The notes beneath the pieces were generated by a model. It did no database searches and was not told the origin of the DNA. It saw only the letters and a program-made list of their open reading frames with translations. A program made the translations under genes and the position numbers. Below, piece by piece: positions 26,117-34,757 of a stretch of 64,000 bases of DNA. Source of the DNA: Rhodococcus sp. 06-235-1A. GTDB lineage: Bacteria > Actinomycetota > Actinomycetes > Mycobacteriales > Mycobacteriaceae. The stretch's first letter is position 1. Each line of letters begins with the position of its first letter. The stretch covers positions 1 to 64,000 of the forward strand of contig NZ_NOYI01000023.1 in NCBI RefSeq assembly GCF_002258785.1, written 5' to 3'.

Positions 26117-27240
26117 CAGGTCGACGCTCGAACTTTCTGACCACCGAGGGTGACGGTTTCGTAGACGCGCAGGATCTGCTCGGCAACGACGGGCCAATCG
26201 TAGGTGGACACGGCTACCGAGGCGGCGTCGACCAGGCGCTCTCGAACGGCGTCGTCGTCCAGGATCGAGGTGACGGCTGCGGCGAGCGCATCGGAATCCT
26301 CGATCGGCACCAGCAGTCCGCAGGTACCGTCCCGCAGCACCCGACGGAACGCGTCGAGTTCGCTCGCCACGACCGGCGTTCCGGCCGCCATGGCTTCGAC
26401 GAGGACGATGCCGAAGCTCTCACCGCCGAGATTGGGTGCGCAGTAGACGTCGGCGCTGCGCATTGCGGACGCCTTGGTCGCGTCGTCCACCTGCCCCAGG
26501 AAGGTCAGGTGCGATGCCAACGCACCGGCTTCCTTGCGGAGCTTGTCCTCGTCGCCGCGGCCTACGATGAGTATCTCGATGTCGGGATGGGATTCGACGA
26601 GGGCGGGCAGAGCGCCGAGCAGGACGGCCATCCCCTTGCGTGGTTCGTCGAATCGTCCGAGAAAGAGCACCGTGCGGCCGGGACGCGGATAGCCCTCCAG
26701 CACAGCGGCATCCGCGAAGGCAGGCACGTCGACGCCGTTGGGGATCTCGACGGCGTCGGAGCCGAGGGACTCGACCTGCCAGCGTCGGGCGAGCTCGGAG
26801 ACGGCGATCCGGCCGCTGATCTTCTCGTGGTACGGACGCAGGACACCTTGAAAGGTGCTGAGCACCAAGGACTTCGTGGTGGACGTGTGGAAGGTCGCCA
26901 CGATCGGACCGTCGGCGGCCTTGAGTGCCAGCATCGACAGGCTCGGAGCGTTCGGTTCGTGAATATGGAGCACGTCGAAATCGTTGTCCGAGATCCATTT
27001 ACGGATTCGAGAGTAGGTCACCGGGCCGAATCGCAGGCGCGCAACGGATCCGTTGTAGGGAATGGCGAGAGCCTCGCCCGCCGACACCACGAAATCGGGT
27101 AGCTCCACGTCCTCCGATGCCGGGGCCAGGACACTGACTCGGTGTCCGCGTTCGATGAACACCTCGGCCAACTGCTGAACGTGAGCCTGCACTCCGCCTG
27201 GAACGTCGAACGAATACGGGCAGACCATGCCAATCTTCAC
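26116..27240 (-). CDS. pimA: Phosphatidyl-myo-inositol alpha-mannosyltransferase
   Basis: Transfers mannose from GDP-mannose to position 2 of phosphatidylinositol, the first committed step of PIM and lipoarabinomannan synthesis, at the inner face of the membrane. The 374-residue GT4 enzyme shows the acceptor loop PYSFDVPGGVQ, the GT-B nucleotide site (FLGRFDEPRKG, IVGRGDED) and the ExxxxxxxE motif in ESFGIVLVEAMA. The GTG start overlaps the stop of patA by 4 bp. Confidence 0.96.
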   Translation of the reverse strand: MKIGMVCPYSFDVPGGVQAHVQQLAEVFIERGHRVSVLAPASEDVELPDFVVSAGEALAIPYNGSVARLRFGPVTYSRIRKWISDNDFDVLHIHEPNAPSLSMLALKAADGPIVATFHTSTTKSLVLSTFQGVLRPYHEKISGRIAVSELARRWQVESLGSDAVEIPNGVDVPAFADAAVLEGYPRPGRTVLFLGRFDEPRKGMAVLLGALPALVESHPDIEILIVGRGDEDKLRKEAGALASHLTFLGQVDDATKASAMRSADVYCAPNLGGESFGIVLVEAMAAGTPVVASELDAFRRVLRDGTCGLLVPIEDSDALAAAVTSILDDDAVRERLVDAASVAVSTYDWPVVAEQILRVYETVTLGGQKVRAST

Positions 27241-28142
27241 GTGCCCTCGATTCGGGCGCGTCGCTCGGCCGACCAGTCGCTCATCCACAGGGGTTGAAGC
27301 ATGTGCCAGTCCGCCGGGTGAGCCCGGATGCCTGCGGCGAAATGGTCTGCCAATGTCTGTGTGGCGGCGTCGATTCCGTGCGAGACGTCCACTGCCGGAA
27401 AGATGTCGAAGCCCCATCCGTCACCGTCGAAATAGCCGTGGACCGGCAGCAGCGTGGCCCCCGTGTCGATCGCAAGCTTCGCGGCACCGGCGGGCATCCG
27501 GGTCGGCTCACCGAAGAACGTCACCGGCACGCCGTGCTTGGCGAGGTCTCGTTCGCCGAGCAGACAGACCACCTTGTTCTCGCGAAGTCTCTCGCTCAGC
27601 GCGTGCAAAGGCGGCTGCTCACCGCCGCTGAGCGGGAAGATCTCGAAGCCCAGGCTTTCCCGATAAGCGACGAATCGTTGGTACAGCGATTCGGGCTTCA
27701 ATCGCTCGGCCACCGTCGAGAGACCACCGTGCTTGCGCACCAGCCACATTCCGGCCATGTCCCAGTTGCCGCTATGCGGCAGCGCCAGTACGACACCCTT
27801 GCCTGCCGCGAGCGCGGCCTCGAGATGCTCCTGGCCGTTCACGCACCGGTCGATGACGGCGGCCTGTGCCACCAGATCCATCGACGGCAACCGGAATGCC
27901 TCGCGCCAGTAGCGGGCGTACGACCGGACGCTGTCGCGAATGAGCTCGTCGGGCACCTCGCCGGGGCTGGTCCCGAGGACACGAGCGAGATTGCGGCGCA
28001 ATTGGTCCGGTCCACCGTTTCGGGTGGATGCGAAATCCGCGCCGCGATCGAAGAGACCTCTCGCCACGCCCTCCGGCAGCGATCGGACCAGTCGCCAGCC
28101 GGCTGCGTATCCGAGGTCGCTGGCTCTTTCGGAGACGTTCAC
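27237..28142 (-). CDS. patA: PIM acyltransferase PatA
   Basis: Adds an acyl chain to the mannose of PIM using acyl-CoA. The 301-residue protein belongs to the lysophospholipid acyltransferase superfamily, with the catalytic H-x4-D at residues 123-128 (HSGNWD) and the downstream LLGERDLAKHGVPVTFFGEP segment. It is the Rv2611c homologue. The GTG start overlaps the pgsA1 stop (GTGA). It is peripheral to the inner membrane face; no helix is evident. Confidence 0.94.
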   Translation of the reverse strand: MNVSERASDLGYAAGWRLVRSLPEGVARGLFDRGADFASTRNGGPDQLRRNLARVLGTSPGEVPDELIRDSVRSYARYWREAFRLPSMDLVAQAAVIDRCVNGQEHLEAALAAGKGVVLALPHSGNWDMAGMWLVRKHGGLSTVAERLKPESLYQRFVAYRESLGFEIFPLSGGEQPPLHALSERLRENKVVCLLGERDLAKHGVPVTFFGEPTRMPAGAAKLAIDTGATLLPVHGYFDGDGWGFDIFPAVDVSHGIDAATQTLADHFAAGIRAHPADWHMLQPLWMSDWSAERRARIEGT

Positions 28143-28822
28143 GACGCGGCCACGTCGCCATCGTCGGCGGCCGGTGCCGTCGGAGGCACGATGATGTCGC
28201 GCGCCCCTTCCGATCCACGGACCGCGAGCACGCGTTGGAACACCGTCACGATGCTCAGAGCAGCAAGGATCCACATCGCCGGATAGATCAGACTGTCCAG
28301 CCACGGAATGTCGAAGTGTCGGCCGATGCCGGTGAAACCGGCTCCGACGAGAACGATGACGAGGCGATCGGGGCGTTCGATCCAACCGCCGTCGGCCGAG
28401 AGTCCGCTGGCCTCGGCGCGCGCCTTGGCGTACGAGATCACCTGTGAGGTGACCAAGCAGATCAAGGTGGCCACCAGCAGCAGCTTGTCCTGTTCGGAAT
28501 ACACCGCCCACCAGGCAAGACCGCCGAAGATCGCGCCGTCGGCCACTCGATCGCACGTCGCATCCAGGACGGCGCCGTACTTGGTACCGCCGCCTCTGGC
28601 CCGTGCCATGGCACCGTCGAGCATGTCGAAGAGTACGAACAGGGTGATGACGATCGAACCCCACCACAGGTAGCCGGCGGGGAACATCGTCACTGCTGCC
28701 GTCACAGTGACGACGGTGCCGATGATCGTCACCGAGTCGGGGGTCAGTCCGGTGCTGTTCAGTGCGCGCCCGAGCGGGGCGGTCACCTTCGACACCGGCG
28801 CACGGCCGAAAATGCTCAGCAC
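28139..28822 (-). CDS. pgsA1: Phosphatidylinositol phosphate synthase
   Basis: Joins CDP-diacylglycerol and inositol phosphate to give phosphatidylinositol phosphate, precursor of PIMs. The 227-residue integral membrane protein has the CDP-alcohol phosphotransferase motif with Asp66, Asp69, Asp87 and Asp91 (DMLDGAMARARGG, then GAVLDATCDR). Six hydrophobic segments are visible. GTG start with AGAGGAG 8 nt upstream. It matches Rv2612c in order and sequence. Confidence 0.95.
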   Translation of the reverse strand: MLSIFGRAPVSKVTAPLGRALNSTGLTPDSVTIIGTVVTVTAAVTMFPAGYLWWGSIVITLFVLFDMLDGAMARARGGGTKYGAVLDATCDRVADGAIFGGLAWWAVYSEQDKLLLVATLICLVTSQVISYAKARAEASGLSADGGWIERPDRLVIVLVGAGFTGIGRHFDIPWLDSLIYPAMWILAALSIVTVFQRVLAVRGSEGARDIIVPPTAPAADDGDVAAS

Positions 28823-28847
28823 GGCGCGTGCTCCTCTCGACTGTTGT

Positions 28848-29390
28848 TCATTCGTTCCAGGCCGACGCCAGCAGGGACCGCGTGTCGCGGAGCAACTGCG
28901 GCATCACCTTCGCGCCACCGATGACGGTGATGAAGTTCGCATCGCCGCCCCACCGCGGCACGATGTGCTGGTGTAGGTGCTCGGCCAACGATCCGCCTGC
29001 TGCAGCCCCGAGGTTGAGGCCGACGTTGAAACCGTGTGGACGGGACACCGACTTGATGACGCGAATCATCTGTTGGGTGAACGCCATCAGCTCGGCGCTC
29101 TCGGCGGGCGTGAGATCTTCGAGTGCCGCGACGCGGCGGTACGGGACGATCATCGTGTGGCCGGGGTTGTACGGATACAGGTTGAGTACCGCGTAGACCG
29201 ATTCGCCGCGCGCGACGACCAGACCGTCCTCGTCGCTCAGCTTGGGGATGTCGGAGAACGGCTCACTCGACTTGGCCGAGGCCTGCGGGGCCTCGGCTAT
29301 GTACGACATCCGGTGTGGGGTCCACAGTCGTTGCAGCCGATCGGGCTCACCGGCACCGGTGGCGACGATCGACTCGTCCTGTTCGGGCAT
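28848..29390 (-). CDS. HIT-family Ap4A phosphorylase
   Basis: A 180-residue HIT protein with the catalytic triad HLHQH at residues 138-142 (EHLHQHIVPRW) and YPYNPGHTMIVPYRR. The homologue Rv2613c has been described as a diadenosine tetraphosphate phosphorylase. The ATG is 1 nt after the thrS stop. Class II synthetases are sources of Ap4A, so coupling with thrS could keep this by-product low; that link is inference. Confidence 0.9.
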   Translation of the reverse strand: MPEQDESIVATGAGEPDRLQRLWTPHRMSYIAEAPQASAKSSEPFSDIPKLSDEDGLVVARGESVYAVLNLYPYNPGHTMIVPYRRVAALEDLTPAESAELMAFTQQMIRVIKSVSRPHGFNVGLNLGAAAGGSLAEHLHQHIVPRWGGDANFITVIGGAKVMPQLLRDTRSLLASAWNE

Positions 29391-29391
29391 G

Positions 29392-31458
29392 TCAACTCAC
29401 TCCTGCGGTACTGGGCTGCACGAGGTCGGCGGTCGGTGACGCGTTGTTGCGCTGAGAGATCCAGTCCGTGATCAGGGTGATGGCCTGCGCAACGGGAACC
29501 CCGTTGACCTGTGTGCCGTCACGGAATCGGAAGCTCACGGCACCGGCCTCGACGTCGCGCTCGCCGGCGAGAAGCATGAAGGGGATCTTCTGGGCGGTCT
29601 GATTGAAGATCTTCTTCTGCATCCGATCGTCACTGGCGTCCACTTCGGCGCGCACGCCACGCTTCTTCAGCTCTTTCACCACCGCGAACAGGTGGTCCTG
29701 GTGCACCTCGGCAACCGGGATGCCGACGACCTGAACCGGTGCGAGCCATGCCGGAAACGCACCGGCGTAGTGCTCGGTGAGTACGCCGAAGAAACGCTCG
29801 ATGGAACCGAACAGTGCACGGTGAATCATCACCGGGCGTTCCTTGGTGCCGCCCGAGGCGGTGTATTCGAGCTCGAAGCGTTCGGGGAGGTTGAAATCGA
29901 GCTGAATGGTCGACATCTGCCAGGTGCGCCCGAGCGCATCCTTGGCCTGCACCGAGATCTTCGGTCCGTAGAACGCGGCACCACCCGGATCGGGCACCAG
30001 ATCGAGGCCCGATGCCGCCGCCACCTCGGCGAGGGTGTTGGTCGCTTCTTCCCAGACCTCGTCGCTACCCACGGACTTCTCCGGGTTACGAGTCGACAAC
30101 TCGAGGTAGAAATCGTCGAGGCCGTAGTCCTTGAGCAGGCCGAGGACGAATTCCAGTGTGCTGGTGAGTTCGCCGCGCATCTGCTCGCGGGTGCAGAAGA
30201 TGTGCGCGTCGTCCTGGGTCATTCCGCGAACGCGGGTCAGACCGTGGATGACGCCGGACTTCTCGTAGCGGTAGACCGACCCGAACTCGAATAGGCGCAG
30301 CGGCAGCTCGCGGTACGAGCGGCCGCGGGACCGGAAGATCAAGTTGTGCATCGGGCAGTTCATCGGCTTGAGGTAGTAGTCCTGGCCGGGCTTGCGGACG
30401 TCGCCGTTCTCGTCGAGTTCGGCATCCAGATGCATTGCGGGAAACATTCCGTCGCGGTACCAGTCGAGGTGACCGGAGACCTCGTAGAGATGGCCCTTGG
30501 TGATGTGCGGGGTGTTGACGAACTCGTAGCCCTCTTCGATGTGCCGCTGGCGGGAGTAGTTCTCGAGCTCGTTGCGGATCACACCTCCCTTGGGATGGAA
30601 CACCGGAAGGCCGGAGCCCAGCTCGTCGGGAAAGCTGAACAGGTCGAGCTCGGACCCGAGCTTGCGGTGGTCGCGGCGCTCGGCCTCGGCCAGCAGTTCG
30701 AGATGCGCATCGAGTGCTTCGGTGGACTCCCACGCGGTCCCGTAAATACGCTGCAGATCGGCGTTGTCCTGGTTGCCGCGCCAGTAGGCAGCCGAACTGC
30801 GGGTGAGCTTGAACGCAGGAACGTACTTCGTGGTGGGAATGTGCGGGCCCCGGCACAGATCGCCCCAGATGCGCTCGCCGGTGCGCGGGTTGAGGTTGTC
30901 GTAGGCGGTCAGCTCTCCCCCACCGACCTCCATGACCTCCGGGTCGTCGATGCCGGACTTGTCGTCGATCAGCTCGAGCTTGTACGGCTCGTTCGCCAAC
31001 TCCTCGCGAGCCTGCTCCACCGATTCGTACACCCGACGCGAAAACCGCTGTCCGGCTTTGACGATCTGCTTCATCTTCTTCTCGAGAGCAGTCAGATCCT
31101 CGGGAGTGAACGGCTGCTGTACGTCGAAGTCGTAGTAGAAGCCGTCCTTGATGAACGGTCCGATACCCAGCTTGGCGTCGGGAAAGAGCTCTTGCACGGC
31201 CTGCGCCAACACGTGTGCAGCCGAATGTCTGATGACGCTTCGTCCGTCCTCGGTGTTCGCCGGAACCGGCTCGACCTCGACGTCGGCCTCCGGTGCCCAC
31301 GACAGGTCGCGGAGCTTGCCGTCGGGATCACGGACGACGACGATGGCGTCGGGCCCCTTGTTGGGAAGGCCGGTGTCGCGGAGCGCCGTACCTGCCGTCG
31401 TTCCTGCCTGCACCGTGATGCGGGCGGGCGAAACAGCGGCGACAACGGGCATGCTCAC
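29392..31458 (-). CDS. thrS: Threonyl-tRNA synthetase
   Basis: Charges tRNA-Thr. The 688-residue protein has a TGS domain (residues about 10-75), the editing domain with HSAAHVLAQAV and the conserved YYDFD, and the class II core with MNCPMHNLIF, the zinc ligands, motif 2 (GSVYRYEKSGVIHGLTRVR) and motif 3 (IHRALFGSIERF), then the anticodon domain. Start: GTG (VSMPVV) with GAGGAG 9 nt upstream; an ATG two codons on is 15 nt away. It heads the six-gene PIM operon. I found no T-box leader. Confidence 0.96.
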   Translation of the reverse strand: MSMPVVAAVSPARITVQAGTTAGTALRDTGLPNKGPDAIVVVRDPDGKLRDLSWAPEADVEVEPVPANTEDGRSVIRHSAAHVLAQAVQELFPDAKLGIGPFIKDGFYYDFDVQQPFTPEDLTALEKKMKQIVKAGQRFSRRVYESVEQAREELANEPYKLELIDDKSGIDDPEVMEVGGGELTAYDNLNPRTGERIWGDLCRGPHIPTTKYVPAFKLTRSSAAYWRGNQDNADLQRIYGTAWESTEALDAHLELLAEAERRDHRKLGSELDLFSFPDELGSGLPVFHPKGGVIRNELENYSRQRHIEEGYEFVNTPHITKGHLYEVSGHLDWYRDGMFPAMHLDAELDENGDVRKPGQDYYLKPMNCPMHNLIFRSRGRSYRELPLRLFEFGSVYRYEKSGVIHGLTRVRGMTQDDAHIFCTREQMRGELTSTLEFVLGLLKDYGLDDFYLELSTRNPEKSVGSDEVWEEATNTLAEVAAASGLDLVPDPGGAAFYGPKISVQAKDALGRTWQMSTIQLDFNLPERFELEYTASGGTKERPVMIHRALFGSIERFFGVLTEHYAGAFPAWLAPVQVVGIPVAEVHQDHLFAVVKELKKRGVRAEVDASDDRMQKKIFNQTAQKIPFMLLAGERDVEAGAVSFRFRDGTQVNGVPVAQAITLITDWISQRNNASPTADLVQPSTAGVS

Positions 31459-31553
31459 AGCGATGTACTCCTCGATCGGTTCTTCTGGCCAGGAAGGCCT
31501 CCGACAGCCTATCGGCAACGAGCCCCTCGTCGGCCCTCAGCGCGGCGCGTCCC

Positions 31554-32003
31554 TCAGATCGGACTCTCCAGCCACGTCCAGTCGAGCCCGATCCAACCCC
31601 CGACCAGCGCAAACGTGCCGAGCAGCCAGAGCGTCGCGAGCACCACGACGGTGGTGAACAGCACGCCAAGACCCTTGACGAACATCGACTGCTTCGAGAA
31701 CCAGGCCATGAAGGCGTCGTATCTCTTACGGACGAACCGCAGTGCGCTCTTGGCCCACGCGAATTCCGACGCAAGAATGCCCAGTCCCGCGAACACGATC
31801 AACCAGCCGGGCCCCGGGTAGGGAATGGCCAGTACGCCCAGGATCAAGACGACCGTTCCGACGACACCGACCGTGATGCGGTACGCGAGATCGAGGGACT
31901 TGTTCTCGGCGATACGCGCCCGGAAACGCCGGTGCTTGACCTTCGCTGTGTCCATCGGACCCTGGTCGGCAACGGCATCGGGCTTCGTCTCTTCGGTGCT
32001 CAC
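31554..32003 (-). CDS. PGPGW-motif membrane protein (TIGR02611 family)
   Basis: A 149-residue protein with membrane segments at about residues 45-62, 66-85 and 112-135. The sequence IPYPGPGWLIVFAGLGIL contains the PGPGW motif that names the family. Function is unknown. Charged cytoplasmic N-terminus with KHRRFRARI. It sits between thrS and a tRNA-Val gene, all on the minus strand, but the tRNA terminator separates it from the tRNA. Confidence 0.82.
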   Translation of the reverse strand: MSTEETKPDAVADQGPMDTAKVKHRRFRARIAENKSLDLAYRITVGVVGTVVLILGVLAIPYPGPGWLIVFAGLGILASEFAWAKSALRFVRKRYDAFMAWFSKQSMFVKGLGVLFTTVVVLATLWLLGTFALVGGWIGLDWTWLESPI

Positions 32004-32033
32004 CGGCTCAGGTTACCGGCCTCGGACGCAAAG

Positions 32034-32063
32034 AAAGCCCGCACCGATAACGGTGCGGGCTTT
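32034..32063 (-). terminator. Terminator of tRNA-Val(CAC)
   Basis: A perfect 13-bp stem with a 4-nt loop follows the tRNA-Val gene on the minus strand; the descending arm ends in TTT followed by CTTT. This resembles an intrinsic terminator. Confidence 0.85.
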
Positions 32064-32071
32064 GCATTCTG

Positions 32072-32143
32072 TGGTCCCGGCTGGGATCGAACCAGCGACC
32101 TTCCGCGTGTGAAGCGGACGCTCTCCCACTGAGCCACGGGACC
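32072..32143 (-). tRNA. tRNA-Val (anticodon CAC)
   Basis: A 72-nt cloverleaf: 7-bp acceptor stem starting GGTCCCG, D arm GGCTCAG...GAGAGC, anticodon stem TCCGC/GCGGA around the loop TTCACAC (anticodon CAC, codon GUG), and the T arm GCTGGTTCGATCCCAGC. CCA is not encoded. Confidence 0.95.
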
Positions 32144-32386
32144 GAACGAGGCAAAACATTAACACGAGGTGCCGCGGCGAACCGAATCGCCTGCCCGATC
32201 ACCGAATTCGACGTGGGTCTGCCTCCACTGGACTCGTTCCGCCTCTGCTTTCACATCTTTCACATGCGCCGATCGGTCGAATTCCGCGGCTGACCACGAG
32301 ATTTGTGAGTTTCACTCCCGTTGGGTTAATGTTTTCCCCGCACCACGGAGACAGCAACTGCCCAGCAGTGAACGCCTCCGGGGTAT

Positions 32387-32458
32387 GCGGATGTGGCGCA
32401 GTGGTAGCGCATCACCTTGCCAAGGTGAGGGTCGCGGGTTCGAATCCCGTCATCCGCT
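32387..32458 (+). tRNA. tRNA-Gly (anticodon GCC)
   Basis: A 72-nt cloverleaf: acceptor GCGGATG/CATCCGC, anticodon stem TCACC/GGTGA around TTGCCAA (anticodon GCC), T arm GCGGGTTCGAATCCCGT. The discriminator is T and CCA is not encoded. It leads a run of three plus-strand tRNA genes. The 243 nt between it and tRNA-Val hold no gene I can support. Confidence 0.96.
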
Positions 32459-32475
32459 CGAGGGTCTCGACCCAT

Positions 32476-32546
32476 GGTGGAGTGGCCGAGTGGTGAGGCA
32501 ACGGCCTGCAAAGCCGTGCACACGGGTTCGATTCCCGTCTCCACCT
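32476..32546 (+). tRNA. tRNA-Cys (anticodon GCA)
   Basis: A 71-nt cloverleaf: acceptor GGTGGAG/CTCCACC, anticodon stem CGGCC..AGCCG region around CTGCAAA (anticodon GCA), T arm ACGGGTTCGATTCCCGT. CCA is not encoded. It lies 17 nt after tRNA-Gly, so the two are likely processed from one transcript. Confidence 0.95.
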
Positions 32547-32583
32547 CGCTAGTGCATCGATTGCGAGATCGATGCGAGGACAT

Positions 32584-32658
32584 GCGCGATTAGCTCAGCG
32601 GGAGAGCGCTTCCCTGACACGGAAGAGGTCACTGGTTCAATCCCAGTATCGCGCACCA
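32584..32658 (+). tRNA. tRNA-Val (anticodon GAC)
   Basis: A cloverleaf with acceptor GCGCGAT/ATCGCGC, anticodon stem CTTCC/GGAAG around CTGACAC (anticodon GAC, codons GUC and GUU), and T arm ACTGGTTCAATCCCAGT. Unlike the other three tRNAs here, the terminal CCA is encoded (32656-32658). It reads valine codons not read by the CAC isoacceptor on the other strand. Confidence 0.96.
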
Positions 32659-32672
32659 GAGTCAGACAGATC

Positions 32673-32699
32673 AGACCCCCTTTCGAGGGGGTCTTTTTT
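32673..32699 (+). terminator. Intrinsic terminator of the tRNA Gly-Cys-Val cluster
   Basis: An 8-bp stem (AGACCCCC/GGGGGTCT) with a 6-nt loop, followed by a run of six T. It is the only classic T-run terminator in the window. Confidence 0.93.
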
Positions 32700-32784
32700 G
32701 TGCTTCACGAATCAATTGTGGTGATTCACGCCATAGAAGTGCACAGTGGAGATGACGCACACACTTCGACGGAAGGACACTTAC

Positions 32785-33069
32785 GTGTCGGACGATGCTC
32801 AGAGCGAACCCACAGTCGACGACGCCACCATGGAGGAGGCCAAGAAATCCGTCGAGGGGCTCGATGACCGCTATCGCCCCGGAGCCAGGCCGACCGTTGC
32901 GCTACCGGGAACCAACGGCACCGTCGCCGGAACCGCCTTCGCCGACATGGTCGACGACAACGGCGAGATGGTGGACGCCGATGACCAGGACTCCGACGGC
33001 TCCGATGACGATGCGGCCACAGATCACGCCGACACCCAGGAAACGGTAACGTCCTCGAACGATGCCTGA
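32785..33069 (+). CDS. Small acidic hypothetical protein
   Basis: A 94-residue, very acidic protein (DDNGEMVDADDQDSDGSDDDAA is the Asp-rich end, quoted in part as DSDGSDDDAA) without a membrane segment or a domain I know. It is probably disordered. GTG start with GGAAGGA 7 nt upstream. The 3' end overlaps the next gene, an alpha/beta hydrolase, by 8 nt, so the two are translationally linked. Confidence 0.65.
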   Translation: MSDDAQSEPTVDDATMEEAKKSVEGLDDRYRPGARPTVALPGTNGTVAGTAFADMVDDNGEMVDADDQDSDGSDDDAATDHADTQETVTSSNDA

Positions 33070-33757
33070 ACTCGATGGTCCCGACGCCCCCGCCGACATC
33101 GATCTCGGCGGGGGCGTCGCCTTTCTGCACACACCCTCGATACCGTCGCGCGGCGGCCTCGCGCTCACGCACGGGGCGGGCGGCAACTGCCAGTCACTTC
33201 TGTTGCAGCGCATCGCGGCAGTATGGGCAGCGGCCGGCTTCACCGTGTTGCGGTTCGACCTCCCGTTTCGAGTCCGCAAACCCAAGGGTCCGCCGCACCC
33301 GTCTCGGTCGGCCGAGGATCGGCTGGGCATCGCCGCGGCGATCGACCGCCTTCGGTCGGAGACAGCGGGCTTCATTGCCTTCGGCGGACATTCCTACGGC
33401 GGTCGGCAGGGCTCGATGCTCGCTGCCGAACGCCCCGGCCTGGCCGACGGTCTCGTCCTGACGTCCTATCCCCTGCATCCACCGGGCAAGCCGGAAAAGG
33501 CTCGTACACAACATCTTCCCGAGCTCCGGACTCCGACGGTCGTGCTGCACGGCACGAAGGACCCGTTCGGCACCACTGCCGAACTGAGCGCTGCGCTTGC
33601 TCTCGTCCCTGCCGCCACACTGCTCGTCGACATCGAGGGTGCGGGCCATGACCTCGCTCCGATCAAGTACGACGCAGCGATGAAGACGCTCGCCGGTGCC
33701 GTCTCGTTGTTCGCCGAGTCTTCGGTAGTCGTCCCGCTCTTCGACCCGTCACTCTGA
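33062..33757 (+). CDS. Alpha/beta hydrolase of the KANL3/Tex30-like type
   Basis: A 231-residue hydrolase. The nucleophile elbow is GHSYGG, with the oxyanion segment LTHGAGGN near the start, the acid in LHGTKDPFG and the His in GAGHDL. The compact form with LTSYPLHPPGKPEKAR fits the bacterial KANL3/Tex30-like hydrolase group. The substrate is unknown. The ATG overlaps the end of the acidic protein gene. Confidence 0.82.
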   Translation: MPELDGPDAPADIDLGGGVAFLHTPSIPSRGGLALTHGAGGNCQSLLLQRIAAVWAAAGFTVLRFDLPFRVRKPKGPPHPSRSAEDRLGIAAAIDRLRSETAGFIAFGGHSYGGRQGSMLAAERPGLADGLVLTSYPLHPPGKPEKARTQHLPELRTPTVVLHGTKDPFGTTAELSAALALVPAATLLVDIEGAGHDLAPIKYDAAMKTLAGAVSLFAESSVVVPLFDPSL

Positions 33758-33773
33758 AGTGGTCTACTAAGGC

Positions 33774-34226
33774 ATGCCGACCTGGGGATGGTTCATCGTT
33801 GCTCTGGTCCTCGTCGATGCCGCGGTTCTTGCAGCATGGTTGTTGGCCCGAAAGAAGCCCGGCTCGAACTCGGAGACATCGCGCAGCATCAGGCTGATCG
33901 GCCTCGACGGCAACGCCCGTGCCGACATTCACCAGTTGTTGGCGGCGAACAAGAAGATCCAGGCCATCAAGATCTTTCGGGAACGGACAGGCGCCGGTCT
34001 CCTCGAAGCGAAGAATGCGATCGAAAGCGTTCAACGCGGGGAACCCTTCCCGTCCTCGTCCACCATCGTCGACGCGGCTCAGTCCGGTCCGACACCCTGG
34101 GACGATCTCATCCCGCGGTTGCAGTCGCTGAAGTCGGAGGGCAAGGCGATCTCTGCCATCAAACTGCTGCGCGATCGAACCGGCCTGTCGTTGCGGGAGG
34201 CGAAGAACGCAGTGGATCTGCTGTGA
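33774..34226 (+). CDS. Membrane-anchored protein with two L7/L12 C-terminal-like motifs
   Basis: A 150-residue protein with one N-terminal membrane helix (residues 5-25), then two copies of a segment like the C-terminal domain of ribosomal protein L7/L12: AIKIFRERTGAGLLEAKNAI (64-83) and AIKLLRDRTGLSLREAKNAV (128-147). In L7/L12 this surface binds translation factors. Here the copies are held at the membrane, so a ribosome or factor contact is only a guess. TCTACT 5 nt before the ATG suggests a near-leaderless start. Confidence 0.82.
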   Translation: MPTWGWFIVALVLVDAAVLAAWLLARKKPGSNSETSRSIRLIGLDGNARADIHQLLAANKKIQAIKIFRERTGAGLLEAKNAIESVQRGEPFPSSSTIVDAAQSGPTPWDDLIPRLQSLKSEGKAISAIKLLRDRTGLSLREAKNAVDLL

Positions 34227-34750
34227 GTGTGCGGGTGGCGCGATCCGCCGACGCCGCGGGCATTGCCGACGTGGCAGCACTGACCTTCCCGCTCGCCTGC
34301 CCGCCGGGAACCCGTCCTGAGGACATCGAACATTTCATCTCGACTGTCTTGTCGGTCGAGAATTTCGAGGCCTACATCGCCGACGAGGCCAGAACAGTTC
34401 TGATCGACGAGCCGACCGAGGCCGGGATACTGGGGTACGCCATGCTCGTCGCCGGGCTACCCGCGGATCCGGGCATCCGAGCAGTGTTGTCCGCCGAACC
34501 GACCTTGGAGATCAGCAAGCTCTACGTGCGGCCGACCGAGCACGGCAACGGGGTGGCGGGACGACTGATCTCGTCCGCGCTGAGCTACGCGCGCGAATCC
34601 GGTTGCCGCGGAGCATGGTTGGGCGTCAACAACCAGAACGCGCGGGCGCAGCGGTTCTACTCCAAGCACGGCTTCGAGATCGTGGGCACCAAGACATTCG
34701 TCGTCGGGGTGCAGACACACGACGACTACGTCATGCAGGTCCGGCTGTAA
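34223..34750 (+). CDS. GNAT-family N-acetyltransferase
   Basis: A 175-residue acetyltransferase. The acetyl-CoA loop is VRPTEHGNGVAGRLI, following the strand LEISKLYV; a Trp-Leu-Gly-Val-Asn segment (WLGVNNQNARAQRFYSKHGF) is typical of the superfamily's motif B. It corresponds in place to Rv2669. The GTG start overlaps the stop of the L7/L12-like gene by 4 bp. The acceptor is unknown. Confidence 0.88.
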   Translation: MSVRVARSADAAGIADVAALTFPLACPPGTRPEDIEHFISTVLSVENFEAYIADEARTVLIDEPTEAGILGYAMLVAGLPADPGIRAVLSAEPTLEISKLYVRPTEHGNGVAGRLISSALSYARESGCRGAWLGVNNQNARAQRFYSKHGFEIVGTKTFVVGVQTHDDYVMQVRL

Positions 34751-34757
34751 CGCCGAT

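Noticed and set aside
31459..31553. Possible T-box riboswitch before thrS
   Set aside because: Only 95 nt are available up to the next gene, and no specifier hairpin or T-box sequence is seen.
32144..32386. A short gene between the tRNA genes
   Set aside because: Short frames here have no ribosome binding site, no family resemblance and overlap tRNA sequence; it is most likely promoter and spacer DNA.
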